A stretch of 19,490 bases of DNA from Clostridiales bacterium (GCA_016285815.1 JAEERN010000097.1:1-19490), one strand, 5' to 3'. Positions 6,117-13,245 are shown, numbered from the stretch's first letter. The notes: generated by a model not told the origin, from the letters alone. Numbers and translations: made by a program.

Positions 6117-7952
6117 TCAGACCTGAAGGTTGCGGAACCGGCTGAACTCGCCGTTCAGGGCCATGAGCTCGTCGAAGGTGCCGAACTCGACGCACTTGCC
6201 GTCCTTGAGCACGGCGATGCGGTCCGCGTCCTTGACGGTGGACAGCCGGTGGGCGACGATGAGCGTCGTGCGGCCCCGGGACAGGTTGTGGATGGCGGTC
6301 TGGATGTGTTTTTCCGAGACGGTGTCCAGCGCACTGGTGGCCTCGTCCAGGATGATGACCCGGGGGTCCCGGATCAGGGCGCGGGCGATGGAGATGCGCT
6401 GGCGCTGGCCGCCGGACAGGTGGCCGCCGTGCTCGCCCACGGGGGTGTCCAGCCCCTCGGGCAGCGCGTCGACGACGCTGCGCAGACAGGCCGCGTCGAG
6501 GACCTCGGCCAGCCTTGCCTCGGACACGTCCGGCGCGCCGTAGGTGATGTTGTCCCGGATCGTGCCGGAGAACAGGGCGCTGGTCTGGGGCACCACGGCG
6601 ATGTGCCGGCGATAGCTGGTCAGGTCCACCTGGGACAGATCGATCCCGTCCACGGTGACCCGGCCGGACGAGGGCATATAGAACCCTGTGGCCAGGTTCA
6701 GGATGGTGGACTTGCCCGCGCCGGACTCGCCCACGATGGCCACGGTCTCGCCCGCCCGGACGGCGAGGTCCAGCCCGTTCAGGACGGGCCGGCCGTCCTC
6801 ATAGCTGAAGTGGACATCCTCAAAGGCGAAGGCGCCGCGGACCTCGTCCAGCTTTTTCTTGCCCCGGTTGTCCTCGACGTCGTTGGCGCCGAGGATCTCG
6901 CCCACGGAGTTGATGGACTCTCCGCCCCGGGCCAGGATGGGGATCATGTTGACGATGGTGCTGATATACGCCACCAGCGACGTGAAATAGCTCTGGTACA
7001 GCGTCACGTCGCCGGCGCTGATGACCTCGTTCAAGGCCAGCGCCACGGTGAAGATGAGACAGGCCAGCCGGAACGCCTGCATGACGACCCAGTTGACGGA
7101 CCCGAACAGGCTGGACACCCGGTCCAGCCGCAGGCCCCGGGCGGCCAGATGGCTGACCTGTTCGGTCATGCGGCGGGTCTCTTCGTCGCCGAGACCGTGG
7201 GCGCGGGTGACGGGGATCATCTCCACCATGTCCGAGACGCGGACGGAGGTGTTCTCCATCTCGACCCGGAACATTCGGTTGCTGAAGCGGATGTTCCCGA
7301 TGAAGAACCGGGAGAACATGGCCGAGGCCGGTCCGCAGAGGGCGAAGAACGCCAGGATGTACCAGTCCTGCTTGACCAGGATGACCACGAGGATGGTCAC
7401 CAGATTGATGGCCGTGTCCAGGATGGTGTTCAGCGTCTGGAAGGACAGCTCGTGGATGGCCTCCACGTCCCGGATGATCTTGGTCTGGATCCGCCCGGAC
7501 AGCATCTCCTTGTTGAACCGGATGGAGAGCTGCTGCAGCTTGCGGACGATGGCGCCCCGAAGGCCCGCCTCCACCGACCGGGTGGAGACGGACAGGTATT
7601 TGATGTACAGCACGTGGAAGGGGATATTGATGGTCAAAAGCCCCAGCGCGATCAGTGCGTTGATCAGCACCACGCGCCACGGGTGCTCCGGCCGGGCGGC
7701 GATGACGTCGATGATGTTGGCCGTGGCGATGGGCAGGAACAGCCCCGGGCTGGTCTTGATGACGCAGAAGATCACCGAGGCGAGAAGCTTTTTGTAATAC
7801 CGGCGGTACAGCCGCGCCAGGGTCCGGAGCGGGTTCCGGTTGTTCCTGACGTAATATTTGTCGATGAACTCCTGCTCCAGCCGGTCGATGTTCTCCTCGG
7901 GGATCAGGCGCTCGGCGCTGCTCTCGGCGAAGACGTTTTCTCCGTGGGCCAT
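6117..7952 (-). CDS. ABC transporter, fused membrane and ATP-binding domains (exporter type)
   Basis: A 611-residue half-transporter. After a 50-residue cytoplasmic start (EENIDRLEQEFIDKYYVRNN) come the six-helix membrane domain (about 60-340) and the nucleotide-binding domain. The latter has Walker A GESGAGKST at 408-416, Q-loop VPQTSALF, signature LSGGQRQR from 512, Walker B VIILDEATSALD and the H-loop VAHRLS. This architecture is that of exporters such as MsbA or BmrA that work as dimers; the substrate is unknown, and lipids, drugs or peptides are all possible. The start at 7952 is set by a perfect AAGGAGG seven bases upstream; extending to 8021 would cross the promoter -10. No partner half-transporter gene is adjacent, so it is probably a homodimer. 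Confidence 0.93.
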   Translation of the reverse strand: MAHGENVFAESSAERLIPEENIDRLEQEFIDKYYVRNNRNPLRTLARLYRRYYKKLLASVIFCVIKTSPGLFLPIATANIIDVIAARPEHPWRVVLINALIALGLLTINIPFHVLYIKYLSVSTRSVEAGLRGAIVRKLQQLSIRFNKEMLSGRIQTKIIRDVEAIHELSFQTLNTILDTAINLVTILVVILVKQDWYILAFFALCGPASAMFSRFFIGNIRFSNRMFRVEMENTSVRVSDMVEMIPVTRAHGLGDEETRRMTEQVSHLAARGLRLDRVSSLFGSVNWVVMQAFRLACLIFTVALALNEVISAGDVTLYQSYFTSLVAYISTIVNMIPILARGGESINSVGEILGANDVEDNRGKKKLDEVRGAFAFEDVHFSYEDGRPVLNGLDLAVRAGETVAIVGESGAGKSTILNLATGFYMPSSGRVTVDGIDLSQVDLTSYRRHIAVVPQTSALFSGTIRDNITYGAPDVSEARLAEVLDAACLRSVVDALPEGLDTPVGEHGGHLSGGQRQRISIARALIRDPRVIILDEATSALDTVSEKHIQTAIHNLSRGRTTLIVAHRLSTVKDADRIAVLKDGKCVEFGTFDELMALNGEFSRFRNLQV

Positions 7953-8002
7953 GACTGCGCCTCCTTTTTGGAAAAGGTTTTCTGTCGGGGGACGTCCGGA
8001 TA

Positions 8003-8031
8003 AGGATAGCACCCCAGACACGGAAAGTCAA
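8003..8031 (-). promoter_or_regulatory. Promoter of the ABC transporter gene
   Basis: Minus strand TTGACT (8031-8026) and TATCCT (8008-8003), 17 bp apart; the -10 is less than consensus. The expected start near 7996 gives a leader of about 44 bases. CCTTTT/AAAAGG (7972-7977 with 7963-7968) in that leader can pair with part of the Shine-Dalgarno sequence. Confidence 0.7.
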
Positions 8032-8034
8032 GCG

Positions 8035-8067
8035 CCCGCGGGGTCTTTTTCCCCCGCGGGGGGGGGG
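8035..8067. repeat. GC hairpin and ten-G tract in the divergent intergenic region
   Basis: A 9-bp stem CCCGCGGGG/CCCCGCGGG (8035-8043 with 8052-8060) with loop 8044-8051, running into ten consecutive G (8058-8067). It lies in the space between the divergent promoters of the ABC transporter and the lipid kinase. The rest of the space, to 8180, is GC-rich and I see no gene in it. Confidence 0.6.
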
Positions 8068-8180
8068 CGGCCCGGTCCCGCCTTTCGCGGCCGCTTCGCC
8101 GCGGCGCCCGCCGCCGCGCTGCGGCCGGACAGGTGCTTCGAGCTTTGCGCGGCGACGGGCGGAGAAAAAGCGTTTTTTTG

Positions 8181-8209
8181 TTGAAAAGCCGGGCGGGATA
8201 TGGTATAAT
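8181..8209 (+). promoter_or_regulatory. Promoter of the lipid kinase gene (extended -10)
   Basis: TTGAAA at 8181-8186 and TATAAT at 8204-8209, 17 bp apart, with TG at 8201-8202 as an extended -10. Expected start is near 8216, leaving a leader of about 29 bases before the ATG at 8245. Confidence 0.9.
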
Positions 8210-8244
8210 GGCCGCAAGTGTACAGTGGGGAACGGGAGATGCGT

Positions 8245-9186
8245 ATGAGGCATATTTTTGTGGTCAACCCGCAGGCGGGGCAGAAGAACTGCCGCGAGAC
8301 GATCCGGGACACGCTGGAGTCGGTGGGCGGCGGATACGACTGGTCGCTCTATGAGACCCGGGGCCCGGGAGACGCGACGGACTTCGTCTGCCGCACCGCC
8401 GCCGGAGCGGAGGGCCCCGTCCGGTTCTACGCCTGCGGCGGGGACGGCACGCTGAACGAGGTGGCGGCCGGCGCGGCGGGGGCGGCCAACGCCTCGGTGG
8501 GGGTGGTCCCCTGCGGCAGCGGGAACGATTACGTCAAGCATTTCGGCGGCAAGGCGCCGTTTCTCGATCTGGCGGCCCAGCTGGCCGCGCCGGAGGTCGA
8601 GGTCGACCTGATGAAGGTCGGCGACCGGATCGCCGTCAACATCTGCAACTTCGGATTCGACGCCGTAGTGGCCGGCACCATGAACAGGATCAAGCGCAAG
8701 CCGGTCGTCGGCGGCCGGAACGCCTATACCACCGGCGTGCTCCGCGCGCTGGCCGTTTCGATGAAAAACGATTTCGACGTCTATGCGGACGGGGACCGGC
8801 TCAACGGCGGCCGTCTGCTGCTGTGCTCGGTGGCCAACGGCAGCTATTACGGCGGAAAGTACTGCTGCGCGCCCAATTCCGTCTGCGGCGACGGACTGCT
8901 GGACGTCTGCGTGGTGCTGCCGATCTCGCGGATTAAGTTCGTGCAGCTGCTGGGCAGCTATACCCGGGGCGACCATCTGGAGGATCCGCGCTTTGCCCCG
9001 CACATCGTCTACCGGCGCAGCCGGGCCGTTCAGGTCCGGGCGCCGGAGGGCAGCTTCGTCTGTCTGGACGGCGAGATCGCCGAGTGTTCGGACTTCACCG
9101 TCGAGGTCATGGAGCGCGCCATGCGGCTGGCGCTGCCCGCGGGCGCGGCGGAGACGGGCAGACTGCCCGCCGGGGTGACGGAGTAA
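8245..9186 (+). CDS. Diacylglycerol kinase-family lipid kinase (DgkB/YegS-like)
   Basis: A 313-residue soluble lipid kinase. The N-terminal MRHIFVVNPQAG is the usual start of the DAGK catalytic domain, followed by the nucleotide-binding GGDGTLNEV at 65-73 and CGSGNDYVKHF, equivalent to the GTGND motif. The C-terminal beta-sandwich has NICNFGFDAVV, ANGSYYGGKYCCAPNSVCGD and the closing LDGEIAE, equivalent to the usual DGE motif. Members phosphorylate diacylglycerol or related lipids, recycling lipid made during lipoteichoic acid synthesis; the exact lipid is unknown. The ATG at 8245 was chosen for its family-like N-terminus and GGGAG six bases upstream; the GTG at 8218 and ATG at 8239 are in frame but less likely. 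A hypothetical gene follows 22 bases later in the same transcript. Confidence 0.92.
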   Translation: MRHIFVVNPQAGQKNCRETIRDTLESVGGGYDWSLYETRGPGDATDFVCRTAAGAEGPVRFYACGGDGTLNEVAAGAAGAANASVGVVPCGSGNDYVKHFGGKAPFLDLAAQLAAPEVEVDLMKVGDRIAVNICNFGFDAVVAGTMNRIKRKPVVGGRNAYTTGVLRALAVSMKNDFDVYADGDRLNGGRLLLCSVANGSYYGGKYCCAPNSVCGDGLLDVCVVLPISRIKFVQLLGSYTRGDHLEDPRFAPHIVYRRSRAVQVRAPEGSFVCLDGEIAECSDFTVEVMERAMRLALPAGAAETGRLPAGVTE

Positions 9187-9208
9187 CCCCCGGAAAGGAG
9201 GGTCCGGC

Positions 9209-9799
9209 GTGTTTTGCGAAAACCCTGTCCAAAGGGTTCTGTGGGCACGGAATTACAGGCAGCGCAGCAATTCTCTCCTGCTGTACGCGCCGGAGCCGGC
9301 GCTTCTTTTGACGGACGGAGAATGGCTGGTGCTGCAGACGGCGGAGGAAGCCCTCGTTGTCGGTGCCGACGGCGTCAGGATCCAGGAGACGACGGATGAC
9401 TATTCAAAAGAACCGTATAGGATCGAGCCGGCGGACGATATGTTCGGCGAGGCTCCGGAAACGTTGCTGTTCGCGGGCGAGAGGCTGTTGTCGGTCGACG
9501 AGGACGGCAAAGCGCGCCGACTGGTTTTCGACGACTTTTCCGTAAAGCTTTTTTCTTTTGAAAGCGATGAAGAGTTTTTTGCGATGAGTCAGCCGACGTA
9601 CACACCGCTCCACGGCTTTGAGCGCCATATCCGCCGCGCGTGCGGCTGCGGAGGAGGCGCGGAGACCGTGATGGACCATGTGGGCGACTTTGTGGTCCGC
9701 TGTGCGCGGTGCCGTCGGTCAACGTATGCTGGCATCTATCTGCGGCCCTGCATCGACGACTGGAACACAGGGAAAGTGCCGGCCGTGTGCGGCGGATAG
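9209..9799 (+). CDS. Hypothetical protein with C-terminal Cys-rich zinc-ribbon-like tail
   Basis: A 196-residue protein I do not recognise as a whole. The GTG start is well supported by AAAGGAGGG six bases upstream. Residues 1-138 look like a beta-rich soluble domain (LLLYAPEPALLLTDGEWLVL; LLSVDEDGKARRLVFDDFSV) rich in acidic residues. Residues 140-190 contain C145-G-C147, C165-A-R-C168, C181 and a final IDDWN. The spacing CxC, CxxC, then W-N resembles the small zinc ribbons of the Lar/restriction-alleviation type, which end in a W-N motif; this is a resemblance only, and the first pair is CxC rather than CxxC. No signal peptide or membrane helix. It sits 22 bases behind the lipid kinase gene and is presumably co-transcribed. 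Its composition is less GC-rich than its neighbour. Confidence 0.75.
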   Translation: MFCENPVQRVLWARNYRQRSNSLLLYAPEPALLLTDGEWLVLQTAEEALVVGADGVRIQETTDDYSKEPYRIEPADDMFGEAPETLLFAGERLLSVDEDGKARRLVFDDFSVKLFSFESDEEFFAMSQPTYTPLHGFERHIRRACGCGGGAETVMDHVGDFVVRCARCRRSTYAGIYLRPCIDDWNTGKVPAVCGG

Positions 9800-9813
9800 C
9801 CCGGAAAAAGAGA

Positions 9814-9857
9814 AAAAAACGAGACCCGGCGGGATGTCCCGAAGGGTCTTGTTTTTT
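9814..9857. terminator. Bidirectional terminator between the hypothetical gene and rpmB
   Basis: Stem 9814-9827 with 9844-9857 (14 pairs including one G-U), built from an A-run, CgAGACCC and its complement ending in six T. A small inner GGGA/TCCC pairing lies in the loop. It serves both the plus-strand gene ending at 9799 and rpmB ending at 9878. Confidence 0.9.
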
Positions 9858-9877
9858 GTCCTTGTGGGTTTGCCGGG

Positions 9878-10066
9878 TCAGACGGCACGGGTGACTTTAT
9901 TGGAGCGGAGGCACCTTGTGCAAACATAGATGTGACAGGGCGATCCGTTGACAACGGCCTTGACCCTTTTCACGTTGGGCTTATACGCCCGGTTTGAACG
10001 ACGGTGCGAATGGGAAATGTTGATGCCGAAAGTAACGCCCTTGCCGCAGATCTCGCATTTTGCCAT
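9878..10066 (-). CDS. rpmB: 50S ribosomal protein L28
   Basis: A 62-residue protein that fits bacterial L28 over its full length: MAKCEICGKGVTFGINISHS, then SNRAYKPNVKRVK and VCTRCLRSNKVTRAV. Cysteines C4/C7 and C49/C52 form the four-Cys zinc-binding version of L28 (C44 is an extra one). L28 is a component of the large ribosomal subunit. The ATG at 10066 is preceded by AGGAGGTG, a very strong ribosome-binding site; the longer frame up to 10132 has no support. It has its own promoter and a shared terminator, so it is a single-gene unit, as is common for rpmB in Firmicutes. Confidence 0.98.
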   Translation of the reverse strand: MAKCEICGKGVTFGINISHSHRRSNRAYKPNVKRVKAVVNGSPCHIYVCTRCLRSNKVTRAV

Positions 10067-10122
10067 TGTGGCACACCTCCTTTGGAAATGTCTGAAAAAG
10101 CTGTACAACGGACAGCCTAAAA

Positions 10123-10151
10123 ATAATAACACAATTCGCCGCGGATTGCAA
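10123..10151 (-). promoter_or_regulatory. Promoter of rpmB
   Basis: Minus strand TTGCAA (10151-10146) and TATTAT (10128-10123), 17 bp apart, in a locally AT-rich stretch. Expected start near 10116, giving a leader of about 50 bases. Confidence 0.82.
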
Positions 10152-10174
10152 GAGGGAAAATCAAAAAATCCAAG

Positions 10175-10204
10175 AAAAATTTCCGGCGGCGGCCGCGCCG
10201 CCGG
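10175..10204 (-). terminator. Terminator of the asd-dapA-dapB operon
   Basis: On the minus strand, an 8-bp pure GC stem (10204-10197 with 10190-10183) followed by AAA and five T (10179-10175). It lies 33 bases after the dapB stop codon and upstream of the rpmB promoter, so it separates the two units. Confidence 0.72.
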
Positions 10205-10237
10205 GCGGACGGACCTCGCGGCGCGCCCGGGCGGGCC

Positions 10238-10999
10238 TTACGGACGGCGGAAAAGGTCCTCCATCCCGTACAGACCGGGCTTGCCGACGGCGGCGAGGAA
10301 CCGCGCCGCCCGCAGGGCGCCCGCGGCGAAGACCTCGCGGCTCTGGGCCGAGTGCGAGAGCGAGATCGTCTCGTTCCAGCCGGCGAACAGGACCTCGTGC
10401 TCGCCGATGATGGTGCCGCCGCGGACGGAGTGCATGCCGATCTCGGCTTTCCCCCGCTCGCGCCGGACGGCGTGGCGGTCGTAGATCTCGGTCTTGGGCG
10501 AGGCGGACGCCGCGCGGACCGTCTCGGCCAGGTGCAGGGCGGTCCCGCTGGGGGCGTCCAGCTTTTTGTTGTGGTGGCGCTCGATGATCTCCACGTCGAA
10601 ATCGTCGCCCAGCTCGCGGGCGGCGATGGCGGTCAGATGGGTCAGCAGCGCCACGCCGAGGCTCATGTTGGCCGAGCGGAACAGGGCCAGCGTTTCAGAC
10701 GCCGCGGCCACGGCCGCGTCGTCCTCCGCGGTATAGCCCGTCGAGGCCAGCACTGCCGGGGTCCCGGTCCGGGCGCAGAAGGCGAGGATTGCGGGCAGCG
10801 CCGAGCGGTGGGAGAAATCCACCACCGCGTCGACCGCCGCGTCCACGGCGGAGAGGTCCGGATAGACCGGAAAATCGGCGGACGCGCCGGGAACGCGGTC
10901 CACGCCGGCCGCGACGACGGCGTCCTCGTCCCGGGAGACGAGCTCGGCGACGGCCCGGCCCATGCGGCCCATACAGCCGCAGAGGAGTATCTTCAGCAT
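10238..10999 (-). CDS. dapB: 4-hydroxy-tetrahydrodipicolinate reductase
   Basis: A 253-residue enzyme of the diaminopimelate/lysine pathway, reducing the DapA product to tetrahydrodipicolinate with NAD(P)H. The N-terminal nucleotide-binding motif is GCMGRMGRAV (8-17), and VVDFSHRSA and LASTGYT are family blocks. The catalytic and substrate-binding signature EIIERHHNKKLDAPSGTA is at 137-154, and the C-terminal GMHSVRGGTIIGEHEVLFAG completes the fold. Length is normal. It is the third gene of asd-dapA-dapB, starting 15 bases after the dapA stop codon; its ribosome-binding site is weak (GGCGGGA), so translation may depend partly on coupling to dapA. Confidence 0.97.
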   Translation of the reverse strand: MLKILLCGCMGRMGRAVAELVSRDEDAVVAAGVDRVPGASADFPVYPDLSAVDAAVDAVVDFSHRSALPAILAFCARTGTPAVLASTGYTAEDDAAVAAASETLALFRSANMSLGVALLTHLTAIAARELGDDFDVEIIERHHNKKLDAPSGTALHLAETVRAASASPKTEIYDRHAVRRERGKAEIGMHSVRGGTIIGEHEVLFAGWNETISLSHSAQSREVFAAGALRAARFLAAVGKPGLYGMEDLFRRP

Positions 11000-11014
11000 C
11001 GGTCCCGCCGCCCT

Positions 11015-11905
11015 TCAGTCGACGAGCCCGTAGTGGCGCAGCGTGGCGGCCAGCTTGTCGGCGTTGGCCGCGCCCATCTCGCAGAGCGGCAGGCGCAGGT
11101 CCGGCGAGCAGAGGCCCATCATCCCCAGCGCGGTCTTGACCGGGATGGGGTTGACCTCGAGGAACAGGTCGTTGGCCAGCCGCAGGTATTCGATCTGCAG
11201 CCGGGCGGCGGCGGCAAAATCGCCCTCCAGCGCCAGACGGCACATTTTGGACACGGCGGCGGGGGCCACGTTGGCCACCACGGAGATCACGCCCACGGCG
11301 CCCAGCGCCATCATGGGGACCACCTGGTCGTCGTTGCCGCTCCAGAGGTTCAGCTCGTCCCCGCACAGCTCGCGGATGCGGGCGATCAGCGAGAAGTTGC
11401 CGGAGGCTTCCTTGACGCCGTTGATCATGGGGTGACGCGCCAGCTGGGCATAGGTCTCCGGGGCGATGGTCATGCCCGTGCGGGAGGGGACGTTGTACAG
11501 GATGACGGGCTTCGAGACCCGGTCGGCCAGATACTCGAAATGGCGCACGAGGCCGGTCTGAGAGGCCTTGTTGTAGTACGGCGTGACGCAGAGCAGCGCG
11601 TCGGCCCCCACGCTTTCGGCGTACTGGCACAGGGACAGGGAATAGCGGGTGTCGTTGCCGCCGGTGCCGGCCACCACGGGAACGCGCCCGGCGACCTTTT
11701 CCACACAGAAGCGGATGCACTCCCGGTGTTCGCCGTCGGCCAGAGTGGACTTTTCGCCGGTGGTGCCGCAGATGGTGATGCAGTCAGTGCCCGAGGCGAT
11801 CTGGAATTCGATCAGACGGCCCAGCGCGTCGAAGTCGACGGAGCCGTCGGCCTTGAAGGGGGTGACGATGGCGACGGAAGAGCCGCGGAACACGGGTGTT
11901 TTCAT
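11015..11905 (-). CDS. dapA: 4-hydroxy-tetrahydrodipicolinate synthase
   Basis: A 296-residue TIM barrel enzyme that condenses pyruvate with aspartate semialdehyde, the first committed step to diaminopimelate and lysine. The Schiff-base lysine is K165 in GVKEASG. Other family residues are GTTGE at 47-51, TPYYNK at 108-113 and YNVPSRTG at 137-144, whose Tyr137 belongs to the catalytic triad. A good ribosome-binding site (AAAGGAGAGG) precedes the ATG at 11905. It begins 19 bases after the end of asd, whose product is its substrate, and ends 15 bases before dapB, so the operon order follows the pathway. Confidence 0.98.
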   Translation of the reverse strand: MKTPVFRGSSVAIVTPFKADGSVDFDALGRLIEFQIASGTDCITICGTTGEKSTLADGEHRECIRFCVEKVAGRVPVVAGTGGNDTRYSLSLCQYAESVGADALLCVTPYYNKASQTGLVRHFEYLADRVSKPVILYNVPSRTGMTIAPETYAQLARHPMINGVKEASGNFSLIARIRELCGDELNLWSGNDDQVVPMMALGAVGVISVVANVAPAAVSKMCRLALEGDFAAAARLQIEYLRLANDLFLEVNPIPVKTALGMMGLCSPDLRLPLCEMGAANADKLAATLRHYGLVD

Positions 11906-11924
11906 GGAAACCTCTCCTTTCGGG

Positions 11925-13010
11925 TCAGGATCTCTTGATATAGCCTTTGGCGCAGAGCAGCTCGGCCATCAGGACGCCGCCGCCGGCGGCGCCGCGCAGG
12001 GTGTTGTGGGACAGACAGACGAACTTGATCGTGTACTGGCTGTCCTCCCGCAGGCGGCCGATGCTGACGGCCATGCCGTTTTCCAGATTGCGGTCCAGAC
12101 GGGTCTGGGGGCGGTTGTCCTCTTCGAAGTAGTGCAGGAACTGCCTGGGCGCGCTGGGCAGGCCGAGCCGCTGGGGCTCGCCGGAGAACTCGGTCCAGCG
12201 GCGCAGGATCTCGTCCCGGCCGGGGTTTTGGGCCAGCTTGACGAAGACGGCGGCCATGTGCCCGTCGCTGACAGGAACGCGCAGACACTGGGCGGTGATG
12301 GGAACGATCTCCCGCGGGCGGATGACGCCGTTCTCCAGAACGCCCCAGATCTTGGTGGGCTCGCGCTCGCTCTTCTCCTCCTCGCCGCCGATGAAGGGGA
12401 TCACGTTGTCGGTGATCTCGGGCCAGGTGGCAAAGGTCTTGCCTGCGCCGGAGATGGCCTGATAGGTGCAGGCCAGCGCCCGCTCGACGCCAAGCGGCAG
12501 CAGCGGGTGGATGGCGGGAACGTAGCTCTGCAGCGAGCAGTTGGACTTGACCGCGATGAAGCCGCGGTCCGTGCCGAGGCGCTTCTGCTGATAGGGGATG
12601 ACCTCGGCGTGCTCGGGGTTGATCTCCGGGATGATCATGGGAACGTCCGGTGTGAACCGGTTGGCGCTGTTGTTGGACATGACCGGGCACCCGGCGGCGG
12701 CATAGGCCTCCTCCAGCGCGCGGATCTCGTCCTTGGGCATATCGACGGCGCAGAAGACGAAATCCACCGAGTCGACGATGGTCCTGCGGTCGGCGGTGGC
12801 GTCCAGCACGGTCATCGAGGCCAGCTTTTCCGGCATGGGATCCGCCAGCAGCCAGCGGCTGCCGGCCGCCTCGCGATACGTCTTGCCCGCGCTTCGGGCG
12901 CTGGCCGCCAGGACCTTGACCTCGAACCAGGGGTGATCCGCCAGCAAAAGGGCGAACCGCTGGCCCACCATCCCGGTGGCGCCGATGATGCCGACACTGT
13001 ACTTTTCCAT
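11925..13010 (-). CDS. asd: Aspartate-semialdehyde dehydrogenase, archaeal/fungal type
   Basis: A 361-residue NADP-dependent enzyme that reduces aspartyl phosphate to aspartate semialdehyde, feeding DapA as well as threonine and methionine synthesis. The N-terminal nucleotide-binding motif is GIIGATGMVGQRF (7-19). The catalytic cysteine is C158 in VKSNCSLQ. Blocks such as MSNNSANRFTPDVPMIIPEI and SDGHMAAVFVK fit the branch first described in archaea and fungi rather than the E. coli-type enzyme. Length agrees. AAAGGA stands rather far (about 13 bases) before the ATG. It is the first gene of the operon, with a consensus promoter at 13181-13209 and a leader of about 165 bases. Confidence 0.95.
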   Translation of the reverse strand: MEKYSVGIIGATGMVGQRFALLLADHPWFEVKVLAASARSAGKTYREAAGSRWLLADPMPEKLASMTVLDATADRRTIVDSVDFVFCAVDMPKDEIRALEEAYAAAGCPVMSNNSANRFTPDVPMIIPEINPEHAEVIPYQQKRLGTDRGFIAVKSNCSLQSYVPAIHPLLPLGVERALACTYQAISGAGKTFATWPEITDNVIPFIGGEEEKSEREPTKIWGVLENGVIRPREIVPITAQCLRVPVSDGHMAAVFVKLAQNPGRDEILRRWTEFSGEPQRLGLPSAPRQFLHYFEEDNRPQTRLDRNLENGMAVSIGRLREDSQYTIKFVCLSHNTLRGAAGGGVLMAELLCAKGYIKRS

Positions 13011-13103
13011 CTTTTTTGACCGATCCTTTCCGTTGGGACCCGGGCGGACGGCGCGCGTTCGTTCGGGAGGGCCTCGCCCGCACAGAGTTTACAACTTTGA
13101 TGC

Positions 13104-13132
13104 TTGCAAAAAAGGCCGTTTTATAGTATAAT
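13104..13132 (+). promoter_or_regulatory. Promoter of the SpoIID-domain gene and queA
   Basis: TTGCAA at 13104-13109 and TATAAT at 13127-13132, 17 bp apart. Expected start is near 13139, giving a leader of about 145 bases. It faces the asd promoter, and its -10 box is one arm of an inverted repeat. Confidence 0.82.
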
Positions 13133-13186
13133 ATGCCATGACGGCAGTCCGGCGGGCAAATCGCCGGACCATTCAGGCATATTATA
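13127..13186. repeat. Nested inverted repeat linking two facing promoters
   Basis: Outer arms TATAATATGCC (13127-13137) and GGCATATTATA (13176-13186) are perfect 11-bp reverse complements, each containing the -10 box of one of the two promoters. Inside is a second perfect inverted repeat, GTCCGGCG (13147-13154) and CGCCGGAC (13162-13169), with loop ggcaaat. Both predicted transcripts carry the inner hairpin close to their 5' ends. Confidence 0.85.
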
Positions 13187-13209
13187 GCAGAAGCAGACGA
13201 AAGTGTCAA
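13181..13209 (-). promoter_or_regulatory. Promoter of the asd-dapA-dapB operon
   Basis: Minus strand consensus TTGACA (13209-13204) and TATAAT (13186-13181), 17 bp apart. Expected start near 13174, so the leader to the asd ATG is about 164 bases and runs back through the opposing promoter. Confidence 0.88.
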
Positions 13210-13245
13210 TAAAAAAGCGGGCGGGCGGCGGCGCCCCTCCGCGGC

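Noticed and set aside
5973..8003. 676-codon plus-strand open frame opposite the ABC transporter
   Set aside because: The minus strand codes all ABC motifs; the plus-strand translation (many Gly, Asp, His, Val repeats) is an antisense shadow.
8218..8244. GTG 8218 as a leaderless start for the lipid kinase
   Set aside because: The position is near the predicted transcription start, but the family N-terminus and a ribosome-binding site both favour ATG 8245.
6820..9003. 727-codon minus-strand open frame crossing the divergent ABC/lipid kinase region
   Set aside because: It spans two divergent promoters and two real genes in the wrong frame or strand, with no recognisable domain.
13011..13174. 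Lysine riboswitch before asd
   Set aside because: The leader is long enough to raise the question, but I cannot find the typical L-box core or five-helix layout.
13138..13212. 24-codon ATG frame at the predicted start of the SpoIID-domain transcript
   Set aside because: It would be leaderless, but the sequence is made of the inverted repeats and the opposing promoter and the peptide shows no features. It could be a leader peptide, but there is nothing to support it.
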